Positions 8,190 through 17,553 are shown, counted from the stretch's first letter. The stretch: DNA of 64,000 nucleotides from Sporolactobacillus mangiferae (GCF_023336505.1 NZ_JAMAST010000001.1:124001-188000); one strand, 5' to 3'. Numbers and translations are program-made. The notes: generated by a model not told the origin, from the letters alone.

Positions 8190-9443
8190 TTATTTGAAAC
8201 GCTCTGTCTTATACCATTTTCTCTCACGTTTAAAAATACTATCAATAAAATACATAATGAGTCCATACGCAGCAACAACAAGCCACATCTGGCAATATGT
8301 CAAATACATCAATGCAATAATGGCCACATTTTTCATCGTCATCTCATCAGATTCGGTGGTCACCGTTATAAAAGTTCCTGTAATAAATAATAGGATCGCA
8401 ATCAACCATAGCATACTGCTTATTCCAGCAACTGTGGTCTGTACATATCCTGAAAAGTTAAGGACCAGAAGCAAATCAGATGTGACTAGCGCCAGTACAA
8501 GCAAAAAATAAATCGCGATATAATAAAAAATATCAAAGCGTATCTTTTTCGTTTTCACATTAAATAATAGTGCTGTATTTTTAACAATAACGTAAATGTT
8601 TCCTTTCACCCATCTGGTCCGTTGTCTGAACCAAACCAGTAAAGTTTCGGGTTCTTGTTCCCAGGTTACAGCTTTGGGCTGGAATTTTATTAAATAGCCC
8701 TCCATATAAATACGAAAACTTAATTCCGTATCTTCTGCAAGCGCATTGGTATCCCATCCCCCTATCTTCTCTAAAATCCGTCTATGTATGATAAAATTAG
8801 TCCCGGGAATCGTACATAATTTAAAAAGCTGCCAGCGCCCTGCCTGCGACATCCATTGATGGGACAATGTTTCAATATTAATAAATCGTGTAAGCAAATT
8901 AGTTAAACGATTCCGTGTTCGAAATTTACCAATAGCCGCTCCCAGCCGTTCATCCTGCACCAGTTCCGAAACAAGATAGAGAAGAGCGTTTTGCTCAGGT
9001 GTATTGTCTGCATCGTATACTGCAATGAGTGCTCCCTTACTCTTTTTAAGCCCTATATTTAAGGCATTGGATTTTCCTTTTCCTCCATTCCGTGCATTGG
9101 TATTAATAATGATTAGCTGTCTTGTTGGGTAGTTTAATTTCAGATTTTCCAATAATTCCGAGCTGTTGTCTGAAGAGTTGTCATTGATGACTATAACTTC
9201 ATAACGATCACTGGGATAGTTAAAGGAAAGCAGTGACTTAACCGTTTGTGTAATCACAACTGCTTCATTATGCGCCGGCACAAGCACACTTACAAAAGGA
9301 TAATCTTTATTCACTAAATGAACAGTTGCATGCTCAGTTTTTAAATAATAGATGTATCCGGCAATGATTAATAAAATATTTATGCAGAGTAATATCCAGA
9401 TACACACTGTAGAAATAATCAGGAGCGTGTTGGCAGATAGCAT
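8190..9443 (-). CDS. Processive family 2 glycosyltransferase (YdaM/PssC-like polysaccharide synthase)
   Basis: 417 residues. N-terminal membrane helix, cytoplasmic GT-A domain, then several C-terminal membrane helices. All synthase motifs are intact: VLVPAHNE, IND with D88, the DXD-type motif DAD at 144-146, the TED-type AED ending at D238, and QRTRW (QxxRW) at 274-278. These are the hallmarks of cellulose/hyaluronan/PNAG-type synthases that polymerise and export a beta-linked polymer. The sugar cannot be read from the sequence; UDP-ManNAc is suggested by the adjacent epimerase. Six bases separate it from the DUF2334 gene. The predicted partners are the BcsB-like protein and the c-di-GMP receptor. 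Confidence 0.92.
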   Translation of the reverse strand: MLSANTLLIISTVCIWILLCINILLIIAGYIYYLKTEHATVHLVNKDYPFVSVLVPAHNEAVVITQTVKSLLSFNYPSDRYEVIVINDNSSDNSSELLENLKLNYPTRQLIIINTNARNGGKGKSNALNIGLKKSKGALIAVYDADNTPEQNALLYLVSELVQDERLGAAIGKFRTRNRLTNLLTRFINIETLSHQWMSQAGRWQLFKLCTIPGTNFIIHRRILEKIGGWDTNALAEDTELSFRIYMEGYLIKFQPKAVTWEQEPETLLVWFRQRTRWVKGNIYVIVKNTALLFNVKTKKIRFDIFYYIAIYFLLVLALVTSDLLLVLNFSGYVQTTVAGISSMLWLIAILLFITGTFITVTTESDEMTMKNVAIIALMYLTYCQMWLVVAAYGLIMYFIDSIFKRERKWYKTERFK

Positions 9444-9449
9444 ATCTCA

Positions 9450-11009
9450 TCAATCCTTAAGATATTTACGTTTATAATAGCGTCTGCTGATTAGAAGAAA
9501 AACAATAAACAGAACTAATACAGAAGAAAATAATAGAATTAAAAAACGGTTTTGCCTTGCAAAAATAATTTGTTTTTGACTTTTTTTCTTCTGTATTTTC
9601 TGCTTTTTTAATTCAATTTGTTTAAGTATATCATGATTTATTGGTGCGCCATCTATAAATATTTCACCATTTTTTTGTTCTATATGATGACGACTGCTTT
9701 TCGTCTCTAAATCATTCCTCATAAAGTCATTAATTGTGATCGGATAGGTATCTATTTCTTTTAAGAATTGTTTTATAGAACTCATGGTTTTGAAATGGGT
9801 GATGCTATAAGTTAAAGCCGTGTTCATTGGCAAGTCAAGCTGGGCCCATTCAGGCAGATTTAGTGATACCACCTGTTGAAAAGGGAGTGAAAACAGCTGT
9901 GTCTCTTTTACTAAGGCTGTTTCCGTTTTATCTCGCCAGTACAAGTGTGCATCGTTTTCAGTGTTAATTACAGCTGAAAAGAAACCAAGTCCTTGTTTAC
10001 GATATTGACGATCAAAAAGCCAATAGTTCTGAGATGAAATGCCAAGCGGAGCAATGTGATGATCAGCCAATGTATTTATAAAAGCATCCATCTGACGTTG
10101 AAGCAATTGATTATCATTGACATCCGTTTTATACACAACTGGCGAGCCGATAAAGAGGGCGCCATTTCTACTTTGCAGTTCATTTAAAACATTAAGGTAA
10201 CGCAGCATTGCATCAGATTTTAAATGAGAAAATACTGGTTGAGCGACCGCAATAAAGGGGATGCCTCTGTCATATAATTCTTTTGCAACATACCTGATCA
10301 CCTTAAAATTGGAGAATGGTGTTATATCCGTTAAAGTAAGATAAGCAGCTCCCTGCCCCTTAATGGAAAGCCACTTTTTCAGCAGATCAGCAACCAATAA
10401 TTTCAGCGATAAATTATTGGTTAGATTGGCCATATAGCCAATATGATTATGCTCATTTAAAATACCGATACTGCCCGTTTTTTGTCCATTCATGGAGACG
10501 CGTCCCAGCAGAGTGCCTTTTCCATCACTAATATAACGTGTATCAGAGCCTCTCAATATTTGCTCCAATTCTTGATCGTGCACACTCATCCGTGTTGTTC
10601 CACTCGCTACCTGCGTACGCAGGCGGAGCAGGTTTGAATATTTTGAAATGAGTGATCCGCCAATTTGAAAAAAATGTCCTTTATATTGAATTAAGTCATT
10701 TTCAAATTTGCCGCTCAAGTTATTGTTATTTTCCGTGTTCACAATGTACACAATATTATCGAATTCATTGACAGTTTTTGACTTATAGTGTGCAAGATCC
10801 GTTAGTGTCACTTGCCTGCCCATGCTCGTTAACTGACGTACTATATACGCCACATTATCTGAATGCGCGGTATGAAAAGAAAGTCCATCATAAACAACAA
10901 GCACCTTTTTATGATTCAATGTTCCTGCCTGAGTGTACTCAGGCGTAATGAACTGGAAAACAAGAGTAGAAGCAACTAAAAAAAGCAGCAATGATTTATA
11001 TCTTTTCAT
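9450..11009 (-). CDS. DUF2334 (YdaL-like) secreted, membrane-anchored protein, possible polysaccharide deacetylase
   Basis: 519 residues. A signal peptide (LLLFLVASTLVFQFI), an extracytoplasmic body, and a C-terminal helix (LILLFSSVLVLFIVFLLI) with a basic tail. The central part (LTLTDITPFSNFKVIRYVAKEL, about 226-245, then AVAQPVF) is the DUF2334 barrel, which is related to NodB-type polysaccharide deacetylases. The usual Asp-Asp pair after the first strand reads TD, so only one of the two metal-site aspartates is present. Deacetylase activity is therefore uncertain. Its start codon overlaps the stop of the preceding gene. It matches B. subtilis YdaL by position. Confidence 0.75.
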   Translation of the reverse strand: MKRYKSLLLFLVASTLVFQFITPEYTQAGTLNHKKVLVVYDGLSFHTAHSDNVAYIVRQLTSMGRQVTLTDLAHYKSKTVNEFDNIVYIVNTENNNNLSGKFENDLIQYKGHFFQIGGSLISKYSNLLRLRTQVASGTTRMSVHDQELEQILRGSDTRYISDGKGTLLGRVSMNGQKTGSIGILNEHNHIGYMANLTNNLSLKLLVADLLKKWLSIKGQGAAYLTLTDITPFSNFKVIRYVAKELYDRGIPFIAVAQPVFSHLKSDAMLRYLNVLNELQSRNGALFIGSPVVYKTDVNDNQLLQRQMDAFINTLADHHIAPLGISSQNYWLFDRQYRKQGLGFFSAVINTENDAHLYWRDKTETALVKETQLFSLPFQQVVSLNLPEWAQLDLPMNTALTYSITHFKTMSSIKQFLKEIDTYPITINDFMRNDLETKSSRHHIEQKNGEIFIDGAPINHDILKQIELKKQKIQKKKSQKQIIFARQNRFLILLFSSVLVLFIVFLLISRRYYKRKYLKD

Positions 11010-12565
11010 TACAGGTCCTCCAAAACCGGTGTTGAAGGTAAATTTTCCTGCATTTCTCGGCGTCTGGTTCTATCTTGTTTTCGATTAACAATTCCATGAT
11101 TTTTAAATACATGTTTCGTGATGAGATCAGATAGGAACATAGTAATCATGCAATCAAATGTAATCGGAAACAGCAGCAAATGCTTGCTTAAATCTGCATC
11201 TCCATCACCAATGATCGACATCATTGTCGCAGCAGTTCCCAGCAATAAAAACGTCAAAATCAAGAAAAAGCGAATGAACAGTCTCTTTTTTTTCTGTCGA
11301 TACGCCTGAATAAAAGAAAATAGATAGCATCCGCTGACGAGAAGGCCAAAAACAACGATAAAGCCAAATCTTCCTGGCGCTATCAACTTCCGAATCGTGT
11401 TATAGCCTGAAAAAAATGAAGTATGTGCGCCAAAAGCATAGCCAGAAGATCGCTCAAAATTCCCCATGGCCATAGGCCGGACATCAAACCAATGCACGGC
11501 CGCAGTATTTAACAAATCAACAAATTGGTCCAGGTTTTTTATATAATAAATACTAATAGATACAAAGTTATAATGATCATACAGGCCTTTGCGGAGTTCA
11601 TTAGAATTAACGCCAACCGTACTATATTGCTGATAATAGATACTTTCTCTTAACAAGGCATACTGCTTGTTTATCCCCAATGATTGCAATGACTGTTCCG
11701 GATCCTTAGAATTAAGCAAAACGCCCCTTGTCAGCGCCTGATACTGGTTAATGTTATTAAATTCATCAGAAATAAAATGGTAAGTCATGACACCAGAACC
11801 AAGAATGACAAGCATCAAAAATACAACGGTCCAACGAAAAAAGCGATTTTTATTTATCATGCAGAAGCTCATTCCAAACAATGCAAAAATCAGGGACAGT
11901 GGTGCATTTTGCTGTTTTAATGTAACAAAAATAACAGCACTTACCGTGTACAGAATGACCAGTAACAGGTTATTATATCGATTACGATAAAGTAATAATG
12001 AGAAAGCGGCAATAAAAATAAACGACACATACATGGTACTTTCACTGTACAGAGAATTAAAATATTCAGTATAAGCAGAATCACCGAAAATAAATACTGT
12101 TAAGCCGGCCACAAAGTACCCACTAAGGACATTGGTGGCCATGCAGGTCAGCGATTCAACCAGAAGATAGATACCAATCATTAAAAGCAGAACATAAATT
12201 ACTGCTTGAAAACGAATATCAAAAATATGTGAACTAAAGAAAAGTCGATTAAGCATTATAGAAAGCTGGATAAACAGAGACTGTGAAGAAAAATATGTAG
12301 AACCATTTTCATTATAGTAGTTTAATAGCCCATATTGTCGAACAAAATAACCGAAATAATTACTGTCATAATGTGGCAAATAGTAAAGGCCATTACTATA
12401 GGCTACTCTGAAAAAGTCTCCATTATCTGCAACACCCTTATAAGGAGGAACAAATAATAGCAATGAAGTAACGACCCCTATGCCAAGGCTGGCAATCAGG
12501 CTTGGTGTAAAAATATGAAAAATCTTATTGTAAGAGAGGGAGTTGTTTTTTAAAATTCGATACAT
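11009..12565 (-). CDS. Polytopic membrane protein, GT-C-like, in the polysaccharide operon
   Basis: 518 residues with about 10-12 hydrophobic segments. After the first helix comes a periplasm-facing loop with VADNGDFFRVAYSNG; an acidic motif in the first outer loop is typical of GT-C glycosyltransferases, which use lipid-linked sugars. From memory it resembles proteins named WsfD (glycan hexose transferase) and the first gene of the Listeria pss operon. B. subtilis ydaJKLMN has no counterpart that I recall. The Lys/Arg-rich C-terminal tail is cytoplasmic. It could add a side-chain sugar to the polymer. The function is inference; the family is not firmly recognised. Confidence 0.6.
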   Translation of the reverse strand: MYRILKNNSLSYNKIFHIFTPSLIASLGIGVVTSLLLFVPPYKGVADNGDFFRVAYSNGLYYLPHYDSNYFGYFVRQYGLLNYYNENGSTYFSSQSLFIQLSIMLNRLFFSSHIFDIRFQAVIYVLLLMIGIYLLVESLTCMATNVLSGYFVAGLTVFIFGDSAYTEYFNSLYSESTMYVSFIFIAAFSLLLYRNRYNNLLLVILYTVSAVIFVTLKQQNAPLSLIFALFGMSFCMINKNRFFRWTVVFLMLVILGSGVMTYHFISDEFNNINQYQALTRGVLLNSKDPEQSLQSLGINKQYALLRESIYYQQYSTVGVNSNELRKGLYDHYNFVSISIYYIKNLDQFVDLLNTAAVHWFDVRPMAMGNFERSSGYAFGAHTSFFSGYNTIRKLIAPGRFGFIVVFGLLVSGCYLFSFIQAYRQKKKRLFIRFFLILTFLLLGTAATMMSIIGDGDADLSKHLLLFPITFDCMITMFLSDLITKHVFKNHGIVNRKQDRTRRREMQENLPSTPVLEDL

Positions 12566-12609
12566 TGTCTTGAGTTACCTCCCAAATGATTTTAAATCAT
12601 GCCTTGCAT

Positions 12610-13776
12610 TCAATAATTGTAGGCTAGGAGTGCCATTAGATTATTAAACGAATAAAACGCCTTTGTTTCCGGATAACCAAACCCTCCATAGAATTTACTT
12701 TTTTTATCATTAACTCTGAAAGTATTCATTTGATGAATGCTCTTTTCGAAAAATGTTTTATCATTCATTTCCGATGCAATCATCGCGGCAATGGCATAAT
12801 TTGCTGCCGACTGATTTTCGTCGGCCACAGAACCATCTTGATGATAGGCATTGGCTAACTGTCGTTGATCCACCTTTTTCTTAATAAAGTCAATGCTCCT
12901 GTCTTTTTCTAACCCCAATTCTGTAAGGCTAAGTATGGATAGCATTGACTCAGTCGTGTTGATCGTAGTCAGAGAATCATATTGTTTTGTCGCATAATGA
13001 TAATTTTTCTTATAAAATGGCAGATGGTCAGAGATATAGCCATTCCTTAGAATTGTTGCCATATTGCGAAGCAATTCTTTTTTTTCACTCTTTTCCATTG
13101 TTAATTGTTTAAGCCATTTCAACTCAATATAACATAAGGTTACATACTCGTTGTTCTTGTCTGAAAGCGAATCATAAAAGTCGTACATGCGACCGTTTTT
13201 TATCATATAACGATTAAAACGGGCACTATACTTATTCGCTCGTTGTATGTATCCAGAATCTGAAAATTGACTTGCAGCAAGCTTTAAACTATATATGATA
13301 CGCAGATCATCAATAGCTGCATTAGTTGGATATTTCTTGTCCCATTTCGGGCTATAGCGGTAGCTCCATCCCATCTCCATGTTTAATGTATTCTGCAACT
13401 GAGACCAGGTCTTGTCAAATGACTTGTTATCTTTCTCAAGTGCATAAATGTTTAATAATAAGCCATATGACTCACTCAATACTTCATGCCCACTGGCCGA
13501 ATTTTGATTTTGTTCAGTATCCTTCAAGTTGGTATAAATGCCAGTGGACCCCGACAACTCTCCGTCAACGAAGTTCTGTGTCTCACTTATTTCACGACTA
13601 TACTTGCCTTGCTGACGCTTCGGTGCATTTATTTTCGTAGCTACAGAACTTTTTGCTTTCTTATCCATTACTTGCATTTTGGATCCATGAAAAAGAACTA
13701 AACCAATCAAAAGAATAACAACGGTTGCCATAATCATACCTGCATGCAGCCACTTCTTTTGATTGGTTTGTCGCAT
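12610..13776 (-). CDS. GH8-like glycoside hydrolase, membrane-anchored (YdaJ/PssZ-like)
   Basis: 388 residues. One N-terminal membrane anchor (MIMATVVILLIGLVLF) and an extracytoplasmic alpha-barrel. The segment LSESYGLLLNIYAL matches the GH8 acid-residue motif (SEGQGYGM) with E102 kept. IDDLRIIYSLKLA matches the TDADLDIAYAL motif with D156/D157. So both key acidic positions seem present. Listeria PssZ and B. subtilis YdaJ are the models; they trim or degrade the cognate exopolysaccharide. The start at 13776 has AAGGAG 8 bases upstream; the longer open frame to 13914 has no signal. It is the first gene of the operon. Confidence 0.75.
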   Translation of the reverse strand: MRQTNQKKWLHAGMIMATVVILLIGLVLFHGSKMQVMDKKAKSSVATKINAPKRQQGKYSREISETQNFVDGELSGSTGIYTNLKDTEQNQNSASGHEVLSESYGLLLNIYALEKDNKSFDKTWSQLQNTLNMEMGWSYRYSPKWDKKYPTNAAIDDLRIIYSLKLAASQFSDSGYIQRANKYSARFNRYMIKNGRMYDFYDSLSDKNNEYVTLCYIELKWLKQLTMEKSEKKELLRNMATILRNGYISDHLPFYKKNYHYATKQYDSLTTINTTESMLSILSLTELGLEKDRSIDFIKKKVDQRQLANAYHQDGSVADENQSAANYAIAAMIASEMNDKTFFEKSIHQMNTFRVNDKKSKFYGGFGYPETKAFYSFNNLMALLAYNY

Positions 13777-13809
13777 AAGTTTATCTCCTTCGCTCAATTC
13801 CTTAAAATT

Positions 13810-13838
13810 AGTATAATGTGATTCATTCGAACAAACAA
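13810..13838 (-). promoter_or_regulatory. Sigma-A-type promoter of the polysaccharide operon
   Basis: On the minus strand: -35 TTGTTT (13838-13833), a 17-base spacer, -10 TATACT (13815-13810). It lies about 35 bases before the GH8-like start codon and downstream of a terminator-like hairpin, so the operon can be transcribed on its own. Confidence 0.6.
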
Positions 13839-13913
13839 CATATATTTGATTGCCGCAGATTTTGAGCATGCAGGGTCTCAGGCGGCCGGCCATGGCTGTT
13901 TCTTTACTTGTCA

Positions 13914-13952
13914 AAAATGCTCACCCCGACATGATGAGATACCGGGATGAGC
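13914..13952 (-). terminator. Rho-independent terminator upstream of the polysaccharide operon
   Basis: Stem GCTCATCCCG (13952-13943) with CGGGGTGAGC (13928-13919), 10 bp with one G-T pair, followed on the minus strand by ATTTTTG. It should stop read-through from aspS and 6S RNA. Confidence 0.65.
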
Positions 13953-13984
13953 ATTGGTTGCCACGCGCTGTTTTAAAAATTACA

Positions 13985-14083
13985 GATGTAAAAAGCTTTG
14001 GTTTCAGCAAGCGCTGGTGAGCGCTTTCGTATCTAGCTTACACTTTTATGCTTAGCTAAAATCCTATACAGCTTCTTAGCGTA
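13985..14083 (-). repeat. Possible diverged copy of the dispersed two-hairpin repeat
   Basis: On the minus strand this gap has the same order as the dispersed repeat: a short AT-rich hairpin (GCTAA..TTAGC), the spacer AAAAGTG, then a GC-rich hairpin (AAGCGCT-CACC-AGCGCTT). Base identity to the clear copies is low, so homology is doubtful. Confidence 0.25.
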
Positions 14084-14084
14084 T

Positions 14085-14286
14085 TAAAAAACCCCGAACG
14101 TGCCGTTGTGAAGCCGCAGATTTGAAACCCGCACTTATAAGCAGGTGGGTGCCCTGTTCCACAGTTTGCGGGTCCCGATTACGGGCATGCACTCCGAGCG
14201 GAAACAACGGACTCCCTTTCAAAATATGTTCGGTCAAAACATAACGACTTTAGACTAACACTTCAGGATTTCTTCATCTTTTATTA
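14085..14286 (-). ncRNA. ssrS: 6S RNA (SsrS/BsrA-type), regulator of RNA polymerase
   Basis: Lies directly downstream of aspS, where B. subtilis has bsrA. The minus-strand sequence has the family's long interrupted rod: 5' part CCTGAAGTGTTAGTC, central GAAAGGGAGTCCG and GCTCGGAGTGCATGCC, then the returning strand GCGGCTTCACAACGGCACG. It ends in CGGGG followed by TTTTTT at about 14085-14095. 6S RNA mimics an open promoter and sequesters housekeeping RNA polymerase in stationary phase. The 5' end is estimated from the promoter at 14294-14322; a second possible -10 (CATAAT) would move it about 10 bases in. Identification is by sequence pattern and synteny. Confidence 0.85.
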
Positions 14287-14293
14287 TGCCTTT

Positions 14294-14322
14294 ATTTTAG
14301 CACAATTGAAAGCGCTTATCAA
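14294..14322 (-). promoter_or_regulatory. Sigma-A-type promoter of 6S RNA
   Basis: Minus strand: -35 TTGATA (14322-14317), a 17-base spacer, -10 TAAAAT (14299-14294). It lies in the gap between the aspS stop and the RNA. Confidence 0.6.
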
Positions 14323-14350
14323 CATTGAAGAGTATGGAGATTGCTGGTAA

Positions 14351-16123
14351 TCACTTTAAAATCGCCGCTACATCCAGATGCAGTTCGCTTAACTGTACCG
14401 GGCTGACTTCGCTTGGTGCTTTGGTCAGCACGTCGCTGGCGCTCGCGGTTTTCGGAAACGCAATCGTATCACGCAGGCTGCTGCGCCCGGCAAGCAGCAT
14501 GACAATACGGTCAATCCCCAGTGCCATTCCGCCATGCGGCGGAACGCCATATTCAAAGGCATCAAGAAGAAAACCAAACTGCTTCCTTGCGCGCTCTTCC
14601 GTGAAACCGAGCAGCTTAAACATTCGTTCCTGCATTGCTGGATCACTGATACGCTGAGAACCGCTGCCCAACTCGAACCCGTTTAAGACCATATCAAAGG
14701 ACTGGGCGCGTACGCTGCCGGGATCACTGTCAATTCGATCAAGATCCTCAACAACCGGCATTGTAAACGGATGGTGTTCTGCCACATAGCGGTGTTCTTC
14801 TTCGCTGTATGAGAGCAGCGGGAAGTGTGTCACCCATAAGAAGTTGAACGCTGATTCATCAATCAAATGAAGAATCTTGCCGAGATGCAGACGAAGTGCC
14901 CCAAGACTGTCGGCGACCACTTTTTTCTTATCGGCAACAAACAGCAGCAAGTCTCCCGGTTCGGCATTGGTACGTTCCATAATACGTGCCGTCAATGCTT
15001 TGTCAAAGAATTTCGCGATCGGGCCTTTCATAGCGCCTTCTTCGACCTTCAGCCATGCAAGGCCCTTGGCTCCGTATGGCGAAACAACGGCCCGAAGGTC
15101 TTCATCGACCTGTTTGCGTGAAAATTGCGTGGCGGCGCCCTTTGCGTTGATCGCTTTGACGAGTCCGCCCTTTTCCTGAACTTCTTTAAATACTTTCAAC
15201 GTGCTGTCCGCCGCGATGTCGGTCAGGTCGATCAGCGTCATACCAAAACGTGTGTCCGGTTTGTCACTACCGTACAAATCAATGGCTTCGGCATAGGTCA
15301 GGCGCTTGAAAGGGCGGGGAATCTCAATCCCCTTTACATTTTTCATAACGCGGAAAAGCATTTCTTCGATCATGTTCTGGAATGTTTCCACTTCGAAGAA
15401 AGACATCTCCATATCCACTTGTGTGAATTCAGGCTGACGGTCAGCGCGCAGATCTTCATCACGAAAACAGCGAGCAATCTGATAATATTTCTCAATGCCG
15501 GAAGCCATGAGGAGCTGTTTGAACAGCTGCGGCGACTGCGGCAGCGCATAGAATTCACCGGGGTGCACACGACTTGGTACGAGATAATCACGCGCACCTT
15601 CCGGAGTGCTTTTTGTCAGAATAGGGGTCTCGACATCAAGAAAGCCTTTTTCATCCAGAAATTCACGCAGAGTATGCGTGATTTTATGCCGCATTTTCAA
15701 AGTCGCCAGCATTTCCGGACGTCTGAGATCAAGATAGCGATATTTCAGTCGAATATCTTCGGAAGCTTCAATTTCATCTTCGATCGGGAACGGCGGTGTT
15801 TTCGATTTATTCAGCAATGTGATTTCACTGATCATCACTTCAATTTTCCCAGTTTTAATCTTTTCGTTAACTGCTTCCGGATCACGTTTTGTTACTTCGC
15901 CGCTGACAGTCACACAATATTCGCTGCGTAGCTTGTCTGCCTTGTTCCATGCCTCCTGAGACACCTGCGGATTAAAGACGATTTGAACAATTCCAGAGCG
16001 GTCGCGCAGGTCAATAAAAATGACACCGCCCAGATCTCTTCGTTTTTGCACCCATCCTGCCAGTGTTACGCTCTGACCGGCGGATGCTTCGGTTAATTCA
16101 CCGCAATTCGCGTTGCGATACAT
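14351..16123 (-). CDS. aspS: Aspartyl-tRNA synthetase
   Basis: 590 residues, class IIb synthetase of the bacterial type. N-terminal OB-fold anticodon domain ([22 protein letters not shown]), class II motif 2 ([19 protein letters not shown]), the bacterial GAD insertion domain, and motif 3 near the C-terminus ([14 protein letters not shown]). It charges tRNA-Asp. The tRNA-Asn specificity (discriminating or not) cannot be read safely. It is second gene of the hisS-aspS operon, 73 bases after hisS, under the T-box upstream of hisS. Confidence 0.97.
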   Translation of the reverse strand: MYRNANCGELTEASAGQSVTLAGWVQKRRDLGGVIFIDLRDRSGIVQIVFNPQVSQEAWNKADKLRSEYCVTVSGEVTKRDPEAVNEKIKTGKIEVMISEITLLNKSKTPPFPIEDEIEASEDIRLKYRYLDLRRPEMLATLKMRHKITHTLREFLDEKGFLDVETPILTKSTPEGARDYLVPSRVHPGEFYALPQSPQLFKQLLMASGIEKYYQIARCFRDEDLRADRQPEFTQVDMEMSFFEVETFQNMIEEMLFRVMKNVKGIEIPRPFKRLTYAEAIDLYGSDKPDTRFGMTLIDLTDIAADSTLKVFKEVQEKGGLVKAINAKGAATQFSRKQVDEDLRAVVSPYGAKGLAWLKVEEGAMKGPIAKFFDKALTARIMERTNAEPGDLLLFVADKKKVVADSLGALRLHLGKILHLIDESAFNFLWVTHFPLLSYSEEEHRYVAEHHPFTMPVVEDLDRIDSDPGSVRAQSFDMVLNGFELGSGSQRISDPAMQERMFKLLGFTEERARKQFGFLLDAFEYGVPPHGGMALGIDRIVMLLAGRSSLRDTIAFPKTASASDVLTKAPSEVSPVQLSELHLDVAAILK

Positions 16124-16196
16124 TTCATTACCTCCATATGGTCAATTGACTAATATTTTCCGGTATATTTGCTAAAGCTCTGAACACCATTACTAA

Positions 16197-17459
16197 TTAA
16201 AGTCTGTCTTTAAGATAATCCGTTAATGAACGGAACACGATGTTTTCCTGCGTTCCGTCCGCCATATTCTTGACAACCGCCTGTTGTGCATTCAGCTCTT
16301 CGTCGCCAACCACAATCACGAAACGGGCACGTTCCCGATCAGCCTGCTTAAACTGCCCTTTCACCTTGCGCGCCATATAATCTTTATCGGCGCGTAATCC
16401 GGCCTGCCGCAATTGATTTAGCAGCACCGGCGCTTTCTGCTCAGCGGAATCGCCGATGGCAACGACAAAGCAGTCCAGAACGTCATCTGCATCCAGCTCC
16501 ACCTGTTCAACCTCAAGGGCAAGAAGCAGACGCTCAATGCTCAGTGCAAAGCCAATGCCTGGTGTCTCCGGACCGCCAAGTTCACTGACCAGGCCATTGT
16601 AACGACCGCCGCCCATCAAAGTGGTGATAGCTCCCTGACTTGCACCCATGATCTCAAAGGTCGTGTGGTTGTAATAGTCGAGTCCGCGGACAAGCGTTGG
16701 ATCAAGCGCGTAGCCGATTCCCATCTCATCCAGAATCGATTTCACCTTTTCAAAATACTCATGTGAGGCAGCATTGAGATAATCAATAATCGACGGTGCG
16801 GTTGCCATCAATGGATGATCGTGGTCCGCTTTGCAGTCAAGAATGCGCAATGGATTTTTTTCCAGGCGATTCTGGCAATCCTCGCAAAACTCACCGATTG
16901 ATGGTTTGAAGTGTGCAATCAGTGCCTCGCGGTGTGCTTTGCGGCTTTCCGGATCTCCGAGGCTATTCAGTACAAGTTTCAGGTTTTTCAATCCGAGCCT
17001 GCGATAAAAAGACATTGCCAGTGCAATCACTTCCGCGTCGATCGACGGATCGGCCGAACCGAGTGCTTCACATCCGAACTGTGTGAACTGGCGATTGCGT
17101 CCCGCCTGCGGACGTTCGTACCGAAACATCGGTCCGATATAGTACAGTTTCTGCGGCTGGTTTGGCGCTCCGAATAATTTATGTTCCACATAAGCACGGA
17201 CAACTGAAGCCGTCCCTTCCGGCCTAAGTGTCAGATCACGGCCGCCGCGATCCTTGAATGAATACATTTCCTTTTGCACGATATCGGTCGTGTCGCCGAC
17301 ACCGCGGTGAAACAGGTCGGTGGATTCAAAAATTGGTGTCCGTATTTCTTTATAATTGAATAAAGCGCAGATTTCTCTTGCGACATCTTCTATTTTCTGC
17401 CATTTGGCGGCATCTTCCGGCAGGACATCATAAGTACCGCGTGGAATTTGAATTGTCAC
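16197..17459 (-). CDS. hisS: Histidyl-tRNA synthetase (GTG start)
   Basis: 420 residues, class IIa. Motif 1 region GTYDVLPEDA, motif 2 GPMFRYERPQAGRNRQFTQFG, the histidine A box VRGLDYYNHTTFEI, motif 3 GGGRYNGL with GFALSIERLLL, and a C-terminal anticodon domain. The GTG at 17459 is chosen because GAAGGAGGAAG lies 8 bases upstream and translation then begins TIQIPRGTYD, as in homologues. The in-frame ATGs upstream would put the ribosome site inside the coding region. It is the first gene of hisS-aspS, about 200 bases after the T-box terminator. Confidence 0.96.
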   Translation of the reverse strand: MTIQIPRGTYDVLPEDAAKWQKIEDVAREICALFNYKEIRTPIFESTDLFHRGVGDTTDIVQKEMYSFKDRGGRDLTLRPEGTASVVRAYVEHKLFGAPNQPQKLYYIGPMFRYERPQAGRNRQFTQFGCEALGSADPSIDAEVIALAMSFYRRLGLKNLKLVLNSLGDPESRKAHREALIAHFKPSIGEFCEDCQNRLEKNPLRILDCKADHDHPLMATAPSIIDYLNAASHEYFEKVKSILDEMGIGYALDPTLVRGLDYYNHTTFEIMGASQGAITTLMGGGRYNGLVSELGGPETPGIGFALSIERLLLALEVEQVELDADDVLDCFVVAIGDSAEQKAPVLLNQLRQAGLRADKDYMARKVKGQFKQADRERARFVIVVGDEELNAQQAVVKNMADGTQENIVFRSLTDYLKDRL

Positions 17460-17553
17460 AGAATCTTCCTCCTTCATCTGTTTTCGCATTAATGCGGATA
17501 ATTACCGCAACAGCTGCTTTCTCTCTGTAAAATCTTTAATGTACCAGAAAAAA

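Noticed and set aside
13777-13914. 46-residue N-terminal extension of the GH8-like protein
   Set aside because: It covers the promoter and ribosome site and lacks a signal-anchor pattern; the start at 13776 is better.
14308-14322. Possible cre site TGAAAGCGCTTATCA at the 6S RNA promoter
   Set aside because: It has one more base than the CcpA consensus between the half sites, and it is largely explained by the -35 region. Kept out of the feature list.
15125-15931. 268-codon plus-strand open frame opposite aspS
   Set aside because: Antisense shadow of a conserved synthetase gene. No ribosome site and a low-complexity, Phe/His-rich product.
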